From positions 1 through 38,149 of the forward strand of contig NZ_SMMU01000031.1 of NCBI RefSeq assembly GCF_004339665.1: a stretch of 38,149 nt of DNA, given 5' to 3'. Each line of letters starts with the position of its first letter. Position 1 is the first letter of the stretch. Under the pieces are notes generated by a model. That model made no database searches, was not told where the DNA came from, and saw only the letters and a list, made by a program, of their open reading frames with translations. Source of the stretch: Azotobacter chroococcum. Its GTDB lineage: Bacteria > Pseudomonadota > Gammaproteobacteria > Pseudomonadales > Pseudomonadaceae. The position numbers and the translations under genes are program-made. This document shows positions 19,558 to 28,862 of the stretch, piece by piece.

Positions 19558-20832
19558 ATGAGTTATGTGATCGACCGACGCCTGAACGGCAAGAACAAGA
19601 GCACGGTGAACCGCCAGCGCTTCCTGCGGCGGTACCGTGATCACATCAAGAAGGCGGTGGAGGAGGCGGTCAGCCGCCGCTCCATCACCGACATGGAGCA
19701 CGGCGAACAGATCAGCATTCCCGGCCGCGACATCGACGAGCCCGTGCTGCACCACGGCCGTGGCGGCAAGCAGACCATCGTCCACCCGGGCAACAAGGAA
19801 TTCACCGCCGGCGAACGCATCCCGCGCCCGTCAGGCGGCGGGGGCGGCGGCAGCGGCTCCGGCAAGCCCAGCAACAGCGGCGAGGGGATGGACGACTTCG
19901 TCTTCCAGATCACCCAGGAGGAGTTCCTCGACTTCATGTTCGAGGACCTCGAGCTGCCCAACTTGGTCAAGCGCCACATCACCGGCGCCGACACCTTCAA
20001 GACGGTCCGCGCCGGGATCAGCAGCGAGGGCAACCCCTCGCGGATCAACATCGTCCGCACCCTGCGCTCGGCCCATGCCCGGCGCATCGCCCTGTCCGGC
20101 AGCAGCCGCGCCAAGCTGCGCGAGGCCAGGGCCGAACTGGAACGGCTGAAGATCGAGGAGCCGGACAACTTCGGCGACATCCAGAAACTGGAGGCGGAAA
20201 TCGCCCGCCTGCGCATGCGCATCGAGCGGGTGCCCTTCCTCGACACCTTCGACCTCAAGTACAACCTGCTGGTCAAGCAGCCCAACCCCAGCTCCAAGGC
20301 GGTGATGTTCTGCCTGATGGACGTCTCCGGCTCCATGACCCAGGCGACCAAGGACATCGCCAAGCGCTTCTTCATCCTGCTCTACCTGTTCCTCAAGCGC
20401 AGCTACGACAAGATCGACGTGGTGTTCATCCGTCACCACACCAGCGCCAAGGAAGTGGACGAGGAGGAATTCTTCTATTCCCGGGAAACCGGCGGCACCA
20501 TCGTTTCCAGCGCCCTCAAGCTGATGCAGGAGGTAATGGCCGAACGCTACCCGGTCAACGAGTGGAACATCTACGCCGCCCAGGCCTCGGACGGCGACAA
20601 CTGGAACGACGACTCGCCGGTCTGCCGGGACATCCTGATCAAACAGATCATGCCCTTCGTGCAGTACTACAGCTACGTCGAGATCACCCCCCGGGAACAC
20701 CAGGCGCTGTGGTACGAATACGAGGGCGTCCGCGAGGCGTTCTCCGAGTCCTTCGCCCAGCAGCAGATCGTGTCGGCTGCCGACATCTATCCGGTGTTCC
20801 GCGAACTCTTCCAGCGGAGGCTTGTGACATGA
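19558..20832 (+). CDS. yeaH: YeaH/UPF0229 von Willebrand A-like protein
   Basis: A 424-residue protein (start [27 protein letters not shown] ribosome site seven bases upstream; a GTG/ATG-type extension to 19522 is not supported). The N-terminal third is basic and has a glycine-rich linker (about residues 95-110). The C-terminal part is a VWA-like domain with the metal-site motif [12 protein letters not shown] (DxSxS). YeaH works with YeaG/PrkA; its exact activity is unknown. The stop overlaps the ycgB start (ATGA). Confidence 0.93.
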   Translation: MSYVIDRRLNGKNKSTVNRQRFLRRYRDHIKKAVEEAVSRRSITDMEHGEQISIPGRDIDEPVLHHGRGGKQTIVHPGNKEFTAGERIPRPSGGGGGGSGSGKPSNSGEGMDDFVFQITQEEFLDFMFEDLELPNLVKRHITGADTFKTVRAGISSEGNPSRINIVRTLRSAHARRIALSGSSRAKLREARAELERLKIEEPDNFGDIQKLEAEIARLRMRIERVPFLDTFDLKYNLLVKQPNPSSKAVMFCLMDVSGSMTQATKDIAKRFFILLYLFLKRSYDKIDVVFIRHHTSAKEVDEEEFFYSRETGGTIVSSALKLMQEVMAERYPVNEWNIYAAQASDGDNWNDDSPVCRDILIKQIMPFVQYYSYVEITPREHQALWYEYEGVREAFSESFAQQQIVSAADIYPVFRELFQRRLVT

Positions 20833-22391
20833 CCCCGAGAGAGAGAAAGGGCCAGCCGATTTCCACCGGCTCGGAGTGGAGCTTCGAGCTGGTCCAGGCC
20901 TACGACAAGGAAATCGGCCGCATCGCCGAACGCTATGCACTCGACACCTATCCCAACCAGATCGAGGTGATCACCGCCGAGCAGATGATGGATGCCTACG
21001 CCTCGGTGGGCATGCCGATCGGCTACCACCACTGGTCGTACGGCAAGCATTTCCTCGCCACCGAGAAGGGCTACAAGCGTGGGCAGATGGGGCTGGCCTA
21101 CGAGATCGTGATCAATTCCGATCCGTGCATCGCCTATCTGATGGAAGAGAACACCATGTGCATGCAGGCACTGGTGATCGCCCACGCCTGCTACGGGCAC
21201 AACAGCTTCTTCAAGGGCAACTACCTGTTCCGCACCTGGACCGATGCCAGCTCGATCGTCGACTACCTGGTGTTCGCCAAGCAGTACATCATGCAGTGCG
21301 AGGAGCGCCACGGCATCGACGCGGTGGAGGAGCTGCTGGACTCCTGCCACGCCCTGATGAACTACGGCGTCGACCGCTACAAGCGCCCCTACCCGATCTC
21401 CGCGGAGGAGGAACGGCGCCGCCAGAAGGACCGCGAGGAGCACCTGCAGCGGCAGATCAACGACCTCTGGCGAACCATTCCCCGCGCCTCCGGAAAAGGC
21501 AGCGAAAAGGATCGCTCGCGCTGGCCCGCCGAACCCCAGGAGAACATCCTCTACTTCATCGAGAAGCATGCGCCGCTGCTCGAGCCCTGGCAGCGCGAGG
21601 TCGTGCGCATCGTGCGCAAGATCGCCCAGTACTTCTATCCGCAGCGCCAGACCCAGGTGATGAACGAGGGCTGGGCGACCTTCTGGCACTACACCCTGCT
21701 CAACGACCTCTACGACGAGGGGCTGGTCACCGACGGCTTCATGATGGAGTTCCTCCAGTCGCACACCAGCGTGGTCTACCAGCCGCCGTTCGACAGCCCC
21801 TACTACAGCGGCATCAACCCCTACGCGCTGGGCTTCGCCATGTACCGCGACATCCGCCGGATCTGCGAGAATCCGACCGAGGAGGACAAGCGCTGGTTCC
21901 CCGACATCGCCGGCAGCGACTGGCTGAGCACCCTGAAGTTCGCCATGCAGAGCTTCAAGGACGAGAGTTTCATCCTGCAGTTCCTCTCGCCCAAGGTGAT
22001 CCGCGATCTCAAGCTGTTCAGCATCGTCGACGACGACCAGAAGGACGAGCTGCTGGTGTCCGCCATCCATGACGACAACGGCTACCGCACCGTGCGCGAA
22101 CTGCTCGCCGCCCAGTACAACCTGGGCAACCGCGAACCGAACGTGCAGATCTGGAGCGTCGACCGGCGCGGCGACCGCTCGCTGACCCTGCGCCACCAGC
22201 AGCACGACCGCAAGCCGCTCAGCGACTCCACCGAGGACGTGCTCAAGCACCTGCACCGGCTGTGGAGCTTCGACATCCACCTCGAGTCGGTGCAGGGCGA
22301 GCGGATCGTCAACAGCTACCACATGCCGCCCAGGGGTGACGGCGACGACGAGAGCTACCCGCGCCTGGACCTGGCCATCCCGCCGATCTGA
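20829..22391 (+). CDS. ycgB: SpoVR family protein (YcgB)
   Basis: A 520-residue SpoVR/YcgB protein, with the conserved [40 protein letters not shown] and [11 protein letters not shown] regions; the latter carries a His/Glu set resembling a metalloprotein site, though no activity is established. SpoVR affects spore cortex in Bacillus; in non-sporulating bacteria the prkA-yeaH-ycgB trio is a conserved stress module. The start is the ATG overlapping the yeaH stop; the frame extends upstream within yeaH but without support. Confidence 0.94.
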   Translation: MTPRERKGQPISTGSEWSFELVQAYDKEIGRIAERYALDTYPNQIEVITAEQMMDAYASVGMPIGYHHWSYGKHFLATEKGYKRGQMGLAYEIVINSDPCIAYLMEENTMCMQALVIAHACYGHNSFFKGNYLFRTWTDASSIVDYLVFAKQYIMQCEERHGIDAVEELLDSCHALMNYGVDRYKRPYPISAEEERRRQKDREEHLQRQINDLWRTIPRASGKGSEKDRSRWPAEPQENILYFIEKHAPLLEPWQREVVRIVRKIAQYFYPQRQTQVMNEGWATFWHYTLLNDLYDEGLVTDGFMMEFLQSHTSVVYQPPFDSPYYSGINPYALGFAMYRDIRRICENPTEEDKRWFPDIAGSDWLSTLKFAMQSFKDESFILQFLSPKVIRDLKLFSIVDDDQKDELLVSAIHDDNGYRTVRELLAAQYNLGNREPNVQIWSVDRRGDRSLTLRHQQHDRKPLSDSTEDVLKHLHRLWSFDIHLESVQGERIVNSYHMPPRGDGDDESYPRLDLAIPPI

Positions 22392-22446
22392 CCGCCGCCG
22401 CCACCGCTCCGCGGGCGGCTCCCTCCCCCTTCTCCCTCGCAGCGGG

Positions 22447-22464
22447 TGCCGCCGATCGGCGGCA
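22447..22464. repeat. Perfect 18-bp palindrome downstream of ycgB
   Basis: tgccgccga/tcggcggca is fully symmetrical. As RNA it forms GCCGCC-GATC-GGCGGC. It lies 55 bp after the ycgB stop and 83 bp before cca. No T tract follows, so it could be a weak terminator or an operator for cca. Confidence 0.5.
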
Positions 22465-22546
22465 GTCGCTGCCGGGCGCGGCCTGCCCGTCCCCACGCCA
22501 TTCCCCCTGTCCCACCCAGCCGCTATGCTCTGCCCAGGAGGTGGAC

Positions 22547-23809
22547 ATGCAAATCTATAAAGTGGGTGGTGCGGTACGCGATCGTCTGCTCGAGCGGCCG
22601 ATCAGCGAGGTCGACTGGGTGGTGGTCGGCGCCAGCGCCGAAGAGCTGCTTGCCCAGGGGTTTCGCCCGGTCGGCGCGGACTTTCCGGTATTCCTGCACC
22701 CGAAAACCGGTGAGGAATACGCCCTCGCCCGCACCGAGCGCAAGAGCGGGCGCGGCTACGGCGGCTTCACCTTCCATGCCAGTCCCGAGGTGACCCTCGA
22801 GGAGGACCTGCTGCGCCGCGACCTGACCATCAATGCCATGGCCGAGGACGCCGGGGGCCGGCTGATCGACCCCTCCCAGGGCCAGCGCGATCTTCAGGAA
22901 AAGTGGCTGCGTCATGTCTCCCCGGCCTTCGCCGAAGACCCGCTGCGGGTGCTGCGCGTGGCGCGTTTCGCCGCCCGCTATGCGCCGCTGGGCTTTCGCG
23001 TGGCCCCGGAAACCTTGGCGCTGATGCGCCAGCTCGCCGAGTCCGGCGAGTTGCAGGCGCTCACCGCCGAGCGCAGCTGGAAGGAAATCTCCCGTGCCCT
23101 GATGGAGCCACGGCCGGACGTCTTCATCCGGACGCTGCGCGACTGCGGCGCCCTGCGCGAGCTGCTGCCGGAAGTCGATGCCCTGTTCGGTGTGCCGCAA
23201 CCGGCCGCCCACCACCCGGAAATCGACACCGGCGAACACGTGCTCGCCGTGCTGCGCCAATGCGCCGAGCACGCACAACCGCTGGCCGTGCGCTGGGCCT
23301 GCCTCCTCCACGACCTGGGCAAGGGCCTGACGCCTGCCGAGGAGTGGCCGCGGCACATCGCCCACGAACGCAAGGGCCTGAAACCGATACGCGCGGTCAA
23401 TACGCGCTGCAAGGCCCCGCGCGACTGCCAGGAACTGGCGCTGCTGGTCGGCGAATACCACAGCCACGGCCATCGCGCCCTGGAGCTGCGCCCATCCACC
23501 CTGCTCGAGCTGCTGCAGCGCTTCGACGTCTATCGCCGCCCGCAGCGCTTCGAGGAGTTCATCGCCGCCTGCGAGATGGATGCCCGCGGCCGCCTCGGCC
23601 TGGAACAGCGTGACTACCCCCAGGCCGGCTACCTGCGCGGCGCCGCCGCTGCCGTCCAGGCGGTGACGGTCCAGCCGCTGCTGGAAAGGGGGCTTGAGGG
23701 GGCCGCCCTGGGTGAGGCGCTCAAGCGCGAACGGCTCCGGGCGCTGGAGACCTACAAGGCCGAGGCACTGGGCGAGCCGAGCGATCCTCCGGAAACTCCC
23801 CGGCCCTGA
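22547..23809 (+). CDS. cca: CCA-adding tRNA nucleotidyltransferase
   Basis: A 420-residue class II (bacterial) CCA enzyme that builds or repairs the tRNA 3' CCA end. The ATG at 22547 has AGGAGG six bases upstream; a GTG two codons earlier is less likely. [11 protein letters not shown] is the nucleotide-binding loop and [26 protein letters not shown] the family regions. A C-terminal HD domain ([12 protein letters not shown]) gives phosphatase/phosphodiesterase activity in E. coli. Oddity: the metal-binding pair, Asp21-x-Asp23 in E. coli, reads Glu21-Val-Asp23 here ([10 protein letters not shown]). Confidence 0.96.
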   Translation: MQIYKVGGAVRDRLLERPISEVDWVVVGASAEELLAQGFRPVGADFPVFLHPKTGEEYALARTERKSGRGYGGFTFHASPEVTLEEDLLRRDLTINAMAEDAGGRLIDPSQGQRDLQEKWLRHVSPAFAEDPLRVLRVARFAARYAPLGFRVAPETLALMRQLAESGELQALTAERSWKEISRALMEPRPDVFIRTLRDCGALRELLPEVDALFGVPQPAAHHPEIDTGEHVLAVLRQCAEHAQPLAVRWACLLHDLGKGLTPAEEWPRHIAHERKGLKPIRAVNTRCKAPRDCQELALLVGEYHSHGHRALELRPSTLLELLQRFDVYRRPQRFEEFIAACEMDARGRLGLEQRDYPQAGYLRGAAAAVQAVTVQPLLERGLEGAALGEALKRERLRALETYKAEALGEPSDPPETPRP

Positions 23810-23815
23810 CGAAAC

Positions 23816-23831
23816 GCGGTATCGATACCGC
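23816..23831. repeat. 16-bp palindrome after cca
   Basis: gcggtatcgataccgc is perfectly symmetrical and starts seven bases after the cca stop. It may be the end-of-transcript hairpin of cca, though no T tract follows. Confidence 0.4.
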
Positions 23832-23924
23832 TCCTGCCGCGGACGCCCCATCCGCGCCGCAGGGGTGCCGCCTGTCCCGCCAGCGACCACTCGGCAGACC
23901 GATGAGGAGGCGCAACCCCTCGGG

Positions 23925-23977
23925 AAATACTTAAAAAATTTTGTATATAAAATAAAAATATAAAAATATATCAAAAA
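23925..23977 (+). promoter_or_regulatory. Extremely AT-rich promoter/operator region of the sulfide cassette
   Basis: Only 3 of 53 bases are G or C, in an otherwise very GC-rich window. It contains TTGTAT (23941-23946) and several TATA hexamers (TATAAA at 23959-23964, TATATC at 23967-23972), with A-tracts resembling UP elements. Spacing to the best -10 is not ideal, so the precise promoter is undecided. Regulators of similar persulfide-dioxygenase operons (BigR/SqrR, ArsR family) bind AT-rich dyads over the promoter; no such regulator is encoded in this window, so that link is only a suggestion. Confidence 0.5.
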
Positions 23978-24042
23978 GAGCTATTAAGCTGATTCCCACG
24001 AAATGCCACCGGGTATCCCGGGCACGCAGGGAGAATCACCTT

Positions 24043-24909
24043 ATGAACGCCCATGTTGAAGCCTTCTTCGACCCCGCCACCTCCACCTACAGCTATGTGC
24101 TGAGCGATCCGCAAACCCGCCAGTGCGCACTGGTCGACCCCGTGCTGGACTACAATCCCGCCGCCGGTCGCACCTCGCACCAGAGCGCCGACCGCCTGAT
24201 CGCCCACGTCCGCGAGCAGGGGCTGAGCGTGCAGTGGATCCTGGAAACCCACGTGCACGCCGATCACCTCAGCGCCGGCCATTACCTCAAGGAGCGGCTC
24301 GGCGGCCAGTTGGCCATCGGCGACCGGATCACCGTGGTGCAGAACACCTTCGGCAAGCTGTTCAACGCCGAAGCGGAATTCGCCACCGACGGCCGCCAGT
24401 TCGATCACCTGTTCCACGACGGCGAACATTTCACCGTCGGTGGCATCGAGGCCCGCGCCCTCCACACGCCGGGCCACACCCCCGCCTGCATGACCTACCT
24501 GATCGGCGATGCCGCCTTCGTCGGCGACACCCTGTTCATGCCCGACTACGGCACCGCCCGCTGCGACTTTCCCGGCGGCGACGCACGCACCCTGTACCGC
24601 TCGATCCACGACAAGCTGTTCCGCCTGCCGGACGCGACCCGCGTGTTCATGTGCCACGACTACAAGGCGCCGGGGCGCGAGGAGCACCGCTACGAAACGA
24701 CCATCGGCGTCGAACGCACGCACAACGTGCACATCCACGAGGGCATCGGCGAGGAAGCGTTCGTCGCCATGCGCCAGGCGCGCGACGCCACCCTCGACAT
24801 GCCGACCCTGATCCTGCCCTCGGTGCAGATCAACATGCGTGCCGGAGAATTGCCGCCGGCCGAGAGCAACGGCACCCGCTACCTGAAGATCCCGCTCGAC
24901 GTGCTCTGA
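24043..24909 (+). CDS. Metallo-beta-lactamase-fold persulfide dioxygenase (ETHE1/Blh-like)
   Basis: A 288-residue metallo-beta-lactamase-fold protein. The metal ligands are visible as THVHADHLSAGHYL, HTPGHTPACM, FVGDTLFMPDYG and MCHDYKAP. The ETHE1-type proteins oxidise glutathione persulfide to sulfite with a single iron; the close family partner, Blh of the BigR regulon, has the same motif set. The arrangement with a phosphatase-like/SQR fusion, SulP transporter and rhodanese supports a sulfide-detoxifying role: SQR makes persulfide, this enzyme burns it to sulfite. Start ATG has GGGAG nine bases upstream. First gene of the cassette behind an AT-rich region. Confidence 0.88.
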   Translation: MNAHVEAFFDPATSTYSYVLSDPQTRQCALVDPVLDYNPAAGRTSHQSADRLIAHVREQGLSVQWILETHVHADHLSAGHYLKERLGGQLAIGDRITVVQNTFGKLFNAEAEFATDGRQFDHLFHDGEHFTVGGIEARALHTPGHTPACMTYLIGDAAFVGDTLFMPDYGTARCDFPGGDARTLYRSIHDKLFRLPDATRVFMCHDYKAPGREEHRYETTIGVERTHNVHIHEGIGEEAFVAMRQARDATLDMPTLILPSVQINMRAGELPPAESNGTRYLKIPLDVL

Positions 24910-24930
24910 CTCCGCCAGGAGGACCCCAGG

Positions 24931-26526
24931 ATGCAACCGATCAAGCGCCTTACCCCGTTCATCGGCGTGGCCGCCCAGCTCGAACCGGCGGACATGGGCC
25001 TGCTCGCCGCCAGCGGCTACCGATGCGTGATCAACAACCGTCCGGACAACGAAGGCGAGGGTCAGCCGAGCAGCGAGGCCCTGCGCATCGCTGCCGAAGA
25101 CTCCGGGCTCGAGTACCACCATTTGCCCGTGGTTTCCCGCAGGATCAGCGACGAAGACGTCGCCGCCTTCCGCGGACTGCTGGACCGGGTCAAGGGTCCG
25201 GTCCTGGCCTTCTGCCGCACCGGCACCCGCTCCACCACCCTGTGGGCACTGGCCGAGGCCCACCACCTCGATCCCGATGCCCTGCTGGCGACGGCGAAGG
25301 CCGCCGGCTACGACCTCACGGCCCTGCAGCCGCGCCTCGAGCAGCGCTGGCAGAGTCTGCCCAACCAGCCGCTGGCGCCGGCGCAGCTCGCCCATACCCC
25401 GCGCTATGACGTGCTGGTGATCGGTGGCGGCGCCACCGGCTGCGCGGTGACCGCCAGCCTGCTCAAGCGCGATCCCGGCCTGCGCATCGCCATCGTCGAG
25501 CCGCGCGATCAGCACTACTACCAGCCGGGCTGGACCCTGGTCGGCGCCGGGGTGTTCGACCGCGCGCGCACCGAGCGCGACATGGCCCGCTGCATCCCGG
25601 CCAAGGCACAGTGGATCCGCGCCGCCGCCAGCGACTTCGAGCCCGACCAGCAGCAGGTGGTGCTGGAAGACGGCAGCCGCATCGGCTACCGCGCGCTGAT
25701 CGTCTGCCCGGGCCTGACCCTCAACTGGGACGCCATCGAGGGTGCGCGGGAAACCCTCGGCAAGAACGGCGTGACCAGCAACTACGAGTTCGAGCTGGCG
25801 CCCTACACCTGGCAGCAGGTGCAGGCCCTGCGCCACGGCCGCGCGCTGTTCACCCAGCCGCCGATGCCGATCAAGTGCGCCGGGGCGCCGCAGAAAGCCA
25901 TGTACCTGTCCTGCGACCACTGGCTCAGGCAGGGTGTGCTGTCGAACATCCAGGTGGACTTCTGCTCGGCCGGCGCGGTGCTGTTCGGCGTCGCCGACTT
26001 CGTGCCGCCGCTGATGAAGTACGTCGAGCGCTACGGTGCCCACCTCCACTTCAACAACACCCTGGTCAAGGTCGACGGCGAGGCGCACAAGGCCTGGTTC
26101 AAGGTCACCGCCGCTGACGGTTCCACCAGCCTGGTAGAGCGCGAGTTCGACCTCCTGCACCTGGTGCCGCCGCAGCGCGCCCCCGAGTTCGTCCGCCAGA
26201 GCCCGCTGGCCAACGCCGACGGCTGGATCGAGGTCGACCACGAAACCCTGCGCCACCCGCGCTACGGCAACATCTTCAGCCTCGGCGACGTGTGCGCCGC
26301 GCCCAATGCCAAGACCGCCGCAGCGGTGCGCAAGCAGGCGCCGGTGGTGGCCGAGAACGTCCTCAGCGTGCTCGCCGGCCGCGGTCCGCGGGCGGTCTAC
26401 GACGGCTACGGCTCCTGCCCGCTGACCGTCGAGCGCGGCAAGGTGATCCTCGCCGAGTTCGGCTACGGCGGCAAACTGCTGCCGACCTTCCCCTTCGACC
26501 CGCGTGTGCCGCGCCGCCTGGCCTGA
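24931..26526 (+). CDS. Phosphatase-like (DUF442) / sulfide:quinone-oxidoreductase-type fusion, truncated by an in-frame TGA
   Basis: The N-terminal domain (about residues 1-110) resembles the DUF442/Blh phosphatase-like family, with the Cys-loop AFCRTGTRS. From about residue 150 it is an FAD-dependent SQR-type oxidoreductase: VLVIGGGATGCAV (FAD Rossmann loop), PGLTLNWDAIEG, PPMPIKCAGAPQKAMYL with an SQR-like Cys, DFCSAGAVLFG and the FAD-binding SLGDVCAAPNAKTAAA. The visible product is 531 residues. The same frame then continues for 48 codons (26527-26670) with clear SQR-tail sequence (KTKWMPGIYFDLMLKG), ending at TGA 26671 in a TGATG overlap with the next gene. So TGA at 26524 most simply replaces a Trp TGG codon. 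The lost tail normally helps membrane binding in SQRs. Confidence 0.85.
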   Translation: MQPIKRLTPFIGVAAQLEPADMGLLAASGYRCVINNRPDNEGEGQPSSEALRIAAEDSGLEYHHLPVVSRRISDEDVAAFRGLLDRVKGPVLAFCRTGTRSTTLWALAEAHHLDPDALLATAKAAGYDLTALQPRLEQRWQSLPNQPLAPAQLAHTPRYDVLVIGGGATGCAVTASLLKRDPGLRIAIVEPRDQHYYQPGWTLVGAGVFDRARTERDMARCIPAKAQWIRAAASDFEPDQQQVVLEDGSRIGYRALIVCPGLTLNWDAIEGARETLGKNGVTSNYEFELAPYTWQQVQALRHGRALFTQPPMPIKCAGAPQKAMYLSCDHWLRQGVLSNIQVDFCSAGAVLFGVADFVPPLMKYVERYGAHLHFNNTLVKVDGEAHKAWFKVTAADGSTSLVEREFDLLHLVPPQRAPEFVRQSPLANADGWIEVDHETLRHPRYGNIFSLGDVCAAPNAKTAAAVRKQAPVVAENVLSVLAGRGPRAVYDGYGSCPLTVERGKVILAEFGYGGKLLPTFPFDPRVPRRLA

Positions 26527-26672
26527 GAGCTGAAGACCAAGTGGATGCCGGGCATCTACTTCGACCTGATGCTCAAGGGCCACGAGTGGCTGGCCGAACC
26601 CAAACATCTGGACTTCGAGCCGCGCCCGGTGGAATCGCCGGCCGCCTGCGACTTCACCCGGGAGAAAAAGTG

Positions 26673-28487
26673 ATGAAAGAGCGGCTGGCCCGCTACCTGC
26701 CGTGCCTGGAGTGGGCACGCCAGTACGATCGCGAGGCAGCGGGCAAGGACGGCCTGGCCGCGGCGATCGTGACCCTGATGCTGATCCCGCAGAGCCTGGC
26801 CTACGCCATGCTCGCCGGCCTGCCACCGGTCACCGGGCTGTATGCCAGCATCCTGCCGCTGGTGGCCTATACCCTGTTCGGCACCAGCCGCACCCTGGCG
26901 GTCGGCCCGGCGGCGGTGCTCTCGCTGCTCACCGCCAGCGTGCTCGGCCCGCTGTTCGCCGCCGGCAGCGCCGAGTACAACGCCGCCGCCCTGCTGCTGG
27001 CGCTGCTCTCCGGCCTGGTCCTGCTGGCGATGGCGGTGCTGCGCCTGGGCTTTCTCGCCAACTTTCTCAGCCATCCGGTGATCTCCGGCTTCATGAGCGC
27101 CTCGGGCATCCTCATCACCCTCGGCCAGCTCAAGCACATCCTCGGCATCAGGGCCGACGGCGAGAACGCCCTCCAGCTGCTCGGCGCCCTGGCCCGCGGC
27201 CTGCCGCAGACCAACCTGCCGACCCTGGCCATCGGCGTCGCCAGCCTGCTCTTTCTCTATCTGGCGCGCACGCGGCTGAACGGCTGGCTGCGCACCCTTG
27301 GCTGCACCGCCAGGGTCGCCGACACCCTGACCCGCACCGGGCCGGTGGTGGCGCTGCTGCTCTCGGTGCTGGTGGTCTGGCTGTTCGAGCTGGGCGCCGC
27401 CGGGGTGCGCGTGGTCGGGAGGATTCCCGGGGGCCTGCCGTCGCTCAGCCTGCCGCCGCTGGATGCGGCGCTGACGATGCAGTTGCTGCCGGCGGCGATC
27501 CTGATCAGCCTGATCGGCTTCGTCGAGTCGGTATCGGTGGCGCAAACCCTGGCCGCCAAGCGCCGCCAGCGCATCGAGCCGAACCAGGAACTGGTCGGCC
27601 TGGGCGGCGCTAACCTGGCTGCGGCGCTGAGCGGCGGCCTCCCGGTCACCGGCGGCCTGTCGCGCTCGGTGGTGAACTTCGACGCCGGCGCGCAGACGCC
27701 CATGGCCGGCGCCCTGACCGCCGTGGGCATCGCCGTCACCGTGCTGCTCTTCACCCCGCTGTTCCACAACCTGCCCCATGCGGTGCTGGCGGCCACCATC
27801 ATCGTCGCGATACTCACGCTGGTGGATCTTGGTGCGCTCGAACGCACCTGGCGCTACTCCAGGCAGGATGCCGCCGCCATGGCGGCGACCATGCTCGGCG
27901 TGCTGCTGATCGGCGTCGAGGCCGGCATCCTCGTCGGCGTCGGCCTGTCGCTGCTGCTGTTCCTCTGGCGTACCAGCCAGCCGCACATCGCCGTGGTCGG
28001 CCAACTACCGGGCAGCGAGCACTTTCGCAACGTCAAACGCTTCGCCGTGGTGGAAAGCCCGAAGGTGCTGTCGATCCGCGTCGACGAGAGCCTGTACTTC
28101 CCCAACGCGCGCTACCTGGAAGACCGCATCGCCGAACTGGTCAGCGAGCATCCGCAGGCCGAGCACCTGGTGCTGATGTGCCCGGGCGTCAACCTGATCG
28201 ACGCCAGCGCCCTGGAAAGCCTCGAGGCGATCGGCGTGCGCCTGCATGCCGCCGGCATCCAGCTGCATCTCTCGGAAGTGAAAGGGCCGGTGATGGATCG
28301 CCTCAAGCGCTCCGACTTCCTCGCGCACTTCGGCGGCCGGGTGTTCCTCAGCCAGTTCGAGGCGCTGGCCGAACTCGACCCGCAGACCACCCGGCGCGCC
28401 CTCGGCATACGCGGCCAGGAACGCGCTAGCGGCTCCCTCCCCCATCAATCCACACTGCAGGAAAACGACCATGAAAAGCGCCCATGA
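26673..28487 (+). CDS. SulP-family anion transporter with STAS domain
   Basis: A 604-residue inner-membrane protein. The SulP signature LIPQSLAYAMLAGLPPVTGL lies near residues 35-60, followed by 10 or more hydrophobic segments to about residue 430, and a C-terminal STAS domain (from about residue 455, VLSIRVDESLYFPNARYLED). SulP proteins carry sulfate, bicarbonate or other anions; in a sulfide-oxidation cassette, export of sulfite/sulfate is plausible but unproven. The ATG overlaps the original stop of the preceding gene (TGATG), so the premature TGA upstream could reduce its translation. The tail overlaps the start of the rhodanese gene by 17 bp. Confidence 0.9.
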   Translation: MKERLARYLPCLEWARQYDREAAGKDGLAAAIVTLMLIPQSLAYAMLAGLPPVTGLYASILPLVAYTLFGTSRTLAVGPAAVLSLLTASVLGPLFAAGSAEYNAAALLLALLSGLVLLAMAVLRLGFLANFLSHPVISGFMSASGILITLGQLKHILGIRADGENALQLLGALARGLPQTNLPTLAIGVASLLFLYLARTRLNGWLRTLGCTARVADTLTRTGPVVALLLSVLVVWLFELGAAGVRVVGRIPGGLPSLSLPPLDAALTMQLLPAAILISLIGFVESVSVAQTLAAKRRQRIEPNQELVGLGGANLAAALSGGLPVTGGLSRSVVNFDAGAQTPMAGALTAVGIAVTVLLFTPLFHNLPHAVLAATIIVAILTLVDLGALERTWRYSRQDAAAMAATMLGVLLIGVEAGILVGVGLSLLLFLWRTSQPHIAVVGQLPGSEHFRNVKRFAVVESPKVLSIRVDESLYFPNARYLEDRIAELVSEHPQAEHLVLMCPGVNLIDASALESLEAIGVRLHAAGIQLHLSEVKGPVMDRLKRSDFLAHFGGRVFLSQFEALAELDPQTTRRALGIRGQERASGSLPHQSTLQENDHEKRP

Positions 28488-28851
28488 CCTGGTGGCCGAC
28501 GCCAAGGCCCGCATCCATGAAGTCGAGCTCGACGCCGCCGAGGCGGCGATCCGCGACGCCGACGTGCTGCTCGACGTGCGCGAGGCCGAGGAATTCCACG
28601 CCGGCCACATCCCCGGCGCGGTGAACATTCCGCGCGGCCTGCTGGAGTTCAGGCTCAGCGCCACGCCGGAGCTGTCGTCCCGCGACCTGAAGATCGTCCT
28701 CTACTGCAAGACCAGTGGCCGCGCCGCCCTGGCCGCCTGCGCCCTGCAGGACATGGGCTACCTGCAGGTGCAGTCGATCGCCGGCGGCTTCGATGCCTGG
28801 AGCACGGCCGGCAAGACAGTGGCCACGCCGAGCCTGCCGACCTTCGAGTAG
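28471..28851 (+). CDS. Single-domain rhodanese
   Basis: A 126-residue rhodanese-like protein with LLDVREAEEFHAGHIPGAVN and the active-site loop YCKTSGRAALAA (Cys near residue 80). Last gene of the cassette; AGGAAAA lies seven bases before its ATG. It may pass sulfane sulfur between glutathione persulfide and thiosulfate, as rhodaneses do beside persulfide dioxygenases. It ends 11 bp from the convergent folK stop. Confidence 0.88.
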   Translation: MKSAHDLVADAKARIHEVELDAAEAAIRDADVLLDVREAEEFHAGHIPGAVNIPRGLLEFRLSATPELSSRDLKIVLYCKTSGRAALAACALQDMGYLQVQSIAGGFDAWSTAGKTVATPSLPTFE

Positions 28852-28862
28852 GGGCCGCGCCC

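Noticed and set aside
26524-26526. TGA as a selenocysteine codon
   Set aside because: No stem-loop of SECIS type is evident just after it, and the homologous position appears to be Trp, not Cys.
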